Part shown: one piece after another, positions 7,114 to 10,054 of the stretch | Layout: each line of letters opens with the position of its first letter | How positions within the stretch are numbered: the first letter of the stretch is position 1 | Made by a program: the position numbers and the translations under genes | Notes under the pieces: model-generated | What the model saw: only the letters and a program-made list of their open reading frames with translations | Told to the model about the DNA's origin: nothing | Databases searched by the model: none | Assembly: GCA_017631745.1 (NCBI GenBank) | Contig: JAGBSR010000109.1 | Coordinates: forward strand, 1-10,054 | DNA: 10,054 bases | Source of the DNA: Clostridia bacterium | Lineage (GTDB): Bacteria > Bacillota > Clostridia > Oscillospirales > Acutalibacteraceae | Direction: 5' to 3'

Positions 7114-8784
7114 ATGGAAAAAATCAAACCGATGCTGTTTACCTCACTTAAGGGCTACAACAAAAATCAGTTTGTCAAAGACCTTATTTCAGGTATCATT
7201 GTAGCAATTATTGCACTGCCTTTGTCAATTGCACTTGCACTCGCTTCAGGCGTAGGTCCCGAGCAGGGTATCTACACAGCTATCGTTGCGGGCTTTGTAA
7301 TTTCATTTTTAGGTGGCTCACCCGTGCAGATTGCAGGTCCCACAGCGGCATTTGCAACCATCGTTGCAGGCATTGTTGCCTCTCAGGGTATGTCGGGCCT
7401 TGCAACAGCAACCATTCTTGCAGGTATCATCCTCGTATTTATGGGTATCTTCAAGTTGGGCTCACTTATCAAGTTTATCCCCTTTACAATCACAACGGGC
7501 TTTACTTCGGGTATTGCACTTACTATTGTTTTAGGTCAGCTCAAAGACTTCTTCGGTGTTCAGTACCCTGCCGGTATGGAAACCATTGAGACAATGGAAA
7601 AGGTTGAAGCTCTTATTGCAGGCTTTGACACCTTCAATGTTCACGCATTTATAGTGGGTGCTGTGTCACTTGCCGTGCTTATCATTATGCCGAAAATCAG
7701 TGAAAAAATCCCGGGCTCACTTGTTGCAGTTTTAGTTGGTATTGTTATGGTCAAGGTACTTCCCTTAAATGTTGATACTATCGGCGACCTTTACACAATC
7801 AGCAGTTCACTGCCCAAGCTTGTGCTTCCCGATTTCAGCCTCAGCGCTATCAAGACTGCACTTCCCAATGCTTTCACAATTGCAATTCTTGCGGCTATTG
7901 AGTCACTCTTATCCTGTGTGGTTGCAGACGGTATGACAGGTACAAAGCATCGCTCAAACACAGAGCTTGTGGCTCAGGGTGCAGGTAACGTTGCATCAGC
8001 TCTCTTCGGCGGTATTCCCGCAACGGGCGCCATTGCAAGAACTGCGGCTAACATCAAAAACGGCGGTAAGACTCCCATTGCAGGTATCATCCACGCTGTA
8101 GTGCTTCTTCTTGTACTTCTCGTGCTTATGCCTTATGCAGGTCTTATTCCCATGCCCACAATCGCTGCTATTCTTCTTATGGTTGCATATAATATGAGCC
8201 ACTGGAGAACCTTTGTAAATGTTATCAAGACAGCTCCCAAAAACGATATCCTCGTTCTTCTTGCAACTTTCTTCCTTACAATAGTATTTGACCTTGTTGT
8301 TGCTATTGAGGTTGGTATGGTGCTCGCTTGCGTATTGTTTATGAAGAGAATGAGCGACGAGACAAGTGTTGTAAGCTGGAAGTATAAGGAGCAGGCAGTT
8401 GAAGACGACAGCGACAGCGTTAAGCAGACTCTTATGGATGTACCAAAAAACATCAGAGTTTATGAAATCAGCGGTCCTCTCTTCTTCGGCGCGGCTGATC
8501 AGATTGAAAGAATTGAGCTCAAGGCTTACACAGAATATCTTATTGTAAGAATGAGAAGTGTGCCTGCAATGGACAGCACGGCAATGAACTCAATGACCTC
8601 ACTGAAAGACAGATGCGAAAAGAAGGGCATTACTCTTATTCTTTCACATGTAAACGAACAGCCTATGAAGGCAATGAAAAAGTCGGGCCTTTACAAGTCA
8701 ATCGGCGCCGATAACTTCAGGGCTGATATCTCCTCAGCTATCAATCACGCCAAAGAATTATCGGAGAGTAAAATCTCTCAGTAA
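7114..8784 (+). CDS. SulP-family inorganic anion transporter with STAS domain
   Basis: This 556-residue protein has the full SulP/SLC26 layout. The membrane domain (about residues 20-410) carries GGSPVQIAGPT at 67-77, an AIESLLSCVVADGMTG block at 261-276, and GGIPATGAIARTA at 299-311. After a charged linker (about 411-445) a cytoplasmic STAS domain runs to about 548, with the conserved DST at 487-489. Members carry sulfate, bicarbonate or dicarboxylates, often with Na+ or H+; the substrate here is open. The divergent Na+/H+ antiporter gene makes Na+-coupled bicarbonate uptake (BicA-like) an attractive but unproven option. ATG 7114 has only a weak purine-rich GAAAG-type Shine-Dalgarno at 7096-7105. 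It is monocistronic, with its own promoter and a strong terminator. Confidence 0.93.
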   Translation: MEKIKPMLFTSLKGYNKNQFVKDLISGIIVAIIALPLSIALALASGVGPEQGIYTAIVAGFVISFLGGSPVQIAGPTAAFATIVAGIVASQGMSGLATATILAGIILVFMGIFKLGSLIKFIPFTITTGFTSGIALTIVLGQLKDFFGVQYPAGMETIETMEKVEALIAGFDTFNVHAFIVGAVSLAVLIIMPKISEKIPGSLVAVLVGIVMVKVLPLNVDTIGDLYTISSSLPKLVLPDFSLSAIKTALPNAFTIAILAAIESLLSCVVADGMTGTKHRSNTELVAQGAGNVASALFGGIPATGAIARTAANIKNGGKTPIAGIIHAVVLLLVLLVLMPYAGLIPMPTIAAILLMVAYNMSHWRTFVNVIKTAPKNDILVLLATFFLTIVFDLVVAIEVGMVLACVLFMKRMSDETSVVSWKYKEQAVEDDSDSVKQTLMDVPKNIRVYEISGPLFFGAADQIERIELKAYTEYLIVRMRSVPAMDSTAMNSMTSLKDRCEKKGITLILSHVNEQPMKAMKKSGLYKSIGADNFRADISSAINHAKELSESKISQ

Positions 8785-8804
8785 AAATTATATAAACAAA
8801 CAGC

Positions 8805-8847
8805 AAAAGAGTGCAGATTATTTTGTGTCTGCGCTCTTTTATTTTTT
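8805..8847 (+). terminator. Rho-independent terminator after the SulP gene
   Basis: A 13-base stem, AAAAGAGTGCAGA at 8805-8817 with TCTGCGCTCTTTT at 8828-8840 (one G-U pair), has a 10-base loop and is followed by ATTTTTT at 8841-8847. It begins 20 bases after the SulP stop and insulates the following sporulation operon from read-through. Confidence 0.9.
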
Positions 8848-8884
8848 GCCGGCGCTTTACCCGGTACCAAAAAGACTCTGCCTG

Positions 8885-8892
8885 CATAAAAT
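8885..8892 (+). promoter_or_regulatory. Possible sporulation sigma-factor -10 box for cotJA
   Basis: CATAAAAT lies about 50 bases before the cotJA start and resembles the CATA-type -10 element used by mother-cell sigma factors (sigma-E/sigma-K); cotJ is sigma-E dependent in Bacillus subtilis. I see no convincing -35 partner at the right spacing, so this is only a candidate. No vegetative promoter is evident in the 8848-8942 gap. Confidence 0.3.
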
Positions 8893-8900
8893 GTTATCGG

Positions 8901-8916
8901 GCGAAGGAGACTTCGC
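8901..8916 (+). other. Small GNRA-loop hairpin in the cotJ leader
   Basis: GCGAAG at 8901-8906 and CTTCGC at 8911-8916 form a perfect 6-base stem closed by a GAGA (GNRA) tetraloop, extendable by two G-U pairs below. No T-run follows, so it is not a terminator. It ends 10 bases before the ribosome binding site and may stabilise the transcript's 5' end. Confidence 0.5.
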
Positions 8917-8926
8917 TTAAAACTTT

Positions 8927-8935
8927 AAAGGAGAG
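8927..8935 (+). promoter_or_regulatory. Ribosome binding site deciding the cotJA GTG start
   Basis: AAAGGAGAG at 8927-8935 precedes GTG 8943, with 9 bases between GGAG and the start codon. It argues against any upstream start, since earlier codons in this frame lie in the leader and the preceding terminator. Confidence 0.75.
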
Positions 8936-8942
8936 ATTTGCG

Positions 8943-9167
8943 GTGAATAATTACAAAAGCTGTTGCACCCAATATCGCAGCTATGAGCCTGAAAATTCCT
9001 GCGAGAGTCAGTGCGCAATGAGTGTATTTCCGAGAGAAATATCCGTTGCAATGGCATATGTACCTTTTCAGCAGTGGTGCGATGTATATCAGTGCGACAA
9101 GGCCCTTTGTCAGGGCACAATTTTCCCCGTGCTTGATCTGCCCTTTATGGGAGTGAGACAGAGATGA
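8943..9167 (+). CDS. cotJA: Spore coat protein CotJA
   Basis: This 74-residue protein matches the CotJA family: the core AMAYVPFQQW at 36-45, followed by GTIFPVLDLPFMG at 58-70, is the family signature. CotJA is a small inner-coat component needed with CotJC for coat assembly in Bacillus subtilis, and the operon is made in the mother cell. The GTG start is set by the AAAGGAGAG upstream. The protein is unusually cysteine-rich, with seven of 74 residues (7, 8, 20, 24, 46, 51, 56), which may allow disulfide cross-linking in the coat. Its stop overlaps the cotJB start as ATGA. Confidence 0.88.
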   Translation: MNNYKSCCTQYRSYEPENSCESQCAMSVFPREISVAMAYVPFQQWCDVYQCDKALCQGTIFPVLDLPFMGVRQR

Positions 9168-9418
9168 TTAACACCAAAAATAACCTTAAGCACAGACTTA
9201 TGGCAGTGCGATTTGCTATATGGGATCTTCATCTTTATCTTGATACCCACAATGGCGATTGCACGGCTATGGAGCTTGTTGAAAGCTACAAGAAAAAATA
9301 TTTCGAGCTTCTCGAAGAATACATCTGTCAGTACGGCCCACTGACAGCAAAAGGGGAGCAGGGCGAAAAATGGCTTTGCAGTCCTTTCCCTTGGGTCAAC
9401 ACAGGGAGTGATTGCTGA
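9164..9418 (+). CDS. cotJB: Spore coat protein CotJB
   Basis: This 84-residue protein is typical of CotJB in length. RFAIWDLHLYLDTHNGD at 16-32 and the C-terminal WLCSPFPWV at 70-78 (a variant of the usual PWPW ending) are the family's marks. CotJB is the middle gene of cotJABC, and its biochemical role is not known. GGGAG at 9149-9153 precedes ATG 9164, which overlaps the cotJA stop by 4 bases. Its stop shares one base with the cotJC ATG (TGATG). Four cysteines (33, 55, 72, 84) include the last residue. Confidence 0.88.
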   Translation: MINTKNNLKHRLMAVRFAIWDLHLYLDTHNGDCTAMELVESYKKKYFELLEEYICQYGPLTAKGEQGEKWLCSPFPWVNTGSDC

Positions 9419-10023
9419 TGTTCCAATATGAAAAAATATTACAGTACCCTATAAACATCAAAAACCCCAACCCCATATACGCCAAAATTATCATGACACA
9501 GTATGGCGGCCCCGACGGGGAATTGGGTGCATCGCTTAGATATCTCAGCCAAAGATTTGCAATGCCCTGGACTGAATTGCAGGGCCTTCTGACAGATATC
9601 GGCACCGAAGAGCTCGGTCACCTCGAAATGATCGGTACACTCGTCTATCAGCTGACTCGTAACCTTTCCATCGAAGACATCAAAAAGGGTGGTTTCGATG
9701 CTTATTTCGTCGATCACACAACAGGTGTTTACCCTGCTTCGGCTGCAGGGGTACCCTTTACGGCAGCGTACCTGCAGTCAAAGGGCGATGTAATAACAGA
9801 CCTTCACGAAAATATGGCTGCTGAGCAAAAGGCAAGAACAACCTACGACAACATTCTTCGTCTTGTTGATGACCCTGATGTCAAAGATGTTATCAAGTTC
9901 CTTCGTGCAAGAGAGGTTGTACACTATCAGCGATTTGGCGAAGGCCTTCGTATTGCAACCGACAAGATGAACTGCAAGAATTTCTATGCGTTCAACCCTG
10001 CATTTGATAAGAATTGTAAGTAG
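9418..10023 (+). CDS. cotJC: Spore coat manganese-catalase-like protein CotJC
   Basis: This 201-residue ferritin-like four-helix protein belongs to the manganese catalase family. The expected dimanganese ligands are all present: E35 (GPDGELGASLRY), E65 and H68 (EELGH), E136 (NMAAEQKAR) and H169 (REVVHYQRF), with E166 three residues before H169 as the outer-sphere glutamate. It should decompose hydrogen peroxide in or around the spore coat. It is much shorter at the C-terminus than vegetative manganese catalases, as is usual for CotJC. I chose ATG 9418 (MFQYEK), 9 bases after GGGAG at 9404-9408, over an in-frame TTG at 9412 that lies inside cotJB. A hairpin follows the stop. Confidence 0.93.
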   Translation: MFQYEKILQYPINIKNPNPIYAKIIMTQYGGPDGELGASLRYLSQRFAMPWTELQGLLTDIGTEELGHLEMIGTLVYQLTRNLSIEDIKKGGFDAYFVDHTTGVYPASAAGVPFTAAYLQSKGDVITDLHENMAAEQKARTTYDNILRLVDDPDVKDVIKFLRAREVVHYQRFGEGLRIATDKMNCKNFYAFNPAFDKNCK

Positions 10024-10031
10024 AAGAGAAC

Positions 10032-10054
10032 TCCACCCTTGGTATGAGGGTGGA
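10032..10054 (+). terminator. Probable terminator hairpin after cotJC, cut by the window end
   Basis: TCCACCCT at 10032-10039 pairs perfectly with AGGGTGGA at 10047-10054 around a 7-base loop, starting 9 bases after the cotJC stop. The downstream T-run, if any, lies outside the window. Confidence 0.65.

Noticed and set aside
8133..8453. 106-residue antisense ORF
   Set aside because: It is a shadow of the SulP coding region; its composition follows the complementary hydrophobic codons.
8811..8942. Long N-terminal extension of CotJA
   Set aside because: It would begin inside the SulP terminator stem; the AAAGGAGAG and GTG 8943 give the normal CotJA length.
9412..9417. TTG start adding two residues to CotJC
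   Set aside because: It lies closer to the GGGAG than is usual, and ATG 9418 gives the usual MFQYEK-type beginning and overlaps the cotJB stop by one base.

Overview
The window looks like a chromosomal segment of an anaerobic, spore-forming Clostridia-type Firmicute, plausibly a gut Oscillospiraceae/Ruminococcaceae relative. The evidence is a complete cotJABC spore-coat operon, near-consensus sigma-A promoters in AT-rich spacers, GGAG-type ribosome binding sites, and tight ATGA/GTGA stop-start overlaps. The taxon is inferred from gene content and style only. No RNA gene, insertion sequence, CRISPR array or phage gene was recognised.

Region 1 (1-5515, + strand) is a seven-ORF block whose consecutive genes overlap by 1 to 8 bases, so it almost certainly is the distal part of one operon that begins upstream of the window. 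In order: the 3' part of a gene encoding what looks like the N-terminal accessory domain of a CehA/McbA-type protein; a PHP-fold CehA/McbA-like metallohydrolase; a GPH-family (MFS) sugar:cation symporter; a 67-residue zinc-ribbon protein; a calcineurin-like metallophosphoesterase; a COG1237-type metallo-beta-lactamase-fold hydrolase; and an AlkD-like DNA alkylation repair protein. The combination suggests import of a glycoside-like or phosphorylated/esterified small molecule followed by metal-dependent hydrolysis, but no substrate can be read from the sequence. The accessory domain and the PHP domain, which I recall as fused in homologues, lie in two frames here; one extra T in a TTTT run would account for this.

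Region 2 (5516-8847) starts with a terminator shared by convergent genes. Then comes a divergent pair of ion transporters: a CPA2-type cation:proton antiporter on the - strand, and a SulP-family anion transporter with a C-terminal STAS domain on the + strand. They share a 256-base AT-rich intergenic region with a perfect TTGACA-N17-TATAAT promoter for the antiporter, a TAGACA-N16-TATAAT promoter for the SulP gene, and a 14-base perfect palindrome just upstream of the latter. Together they could couple Na+/H+ exchange with anion (for example bicarbonate) uptake. The SulP gene is closed by a strong terminator.

Region 3 (8848-10054, + strand) is cotJA-cotJB-cotJC. CotJC is a manganese-catalase-type protein that keeps all expected metal ligands, and CotJA is unusually rich in cysteine. 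A short GNRA-loop hairpin sits in the leader and a probable terminator hairpin is cut by the window end.
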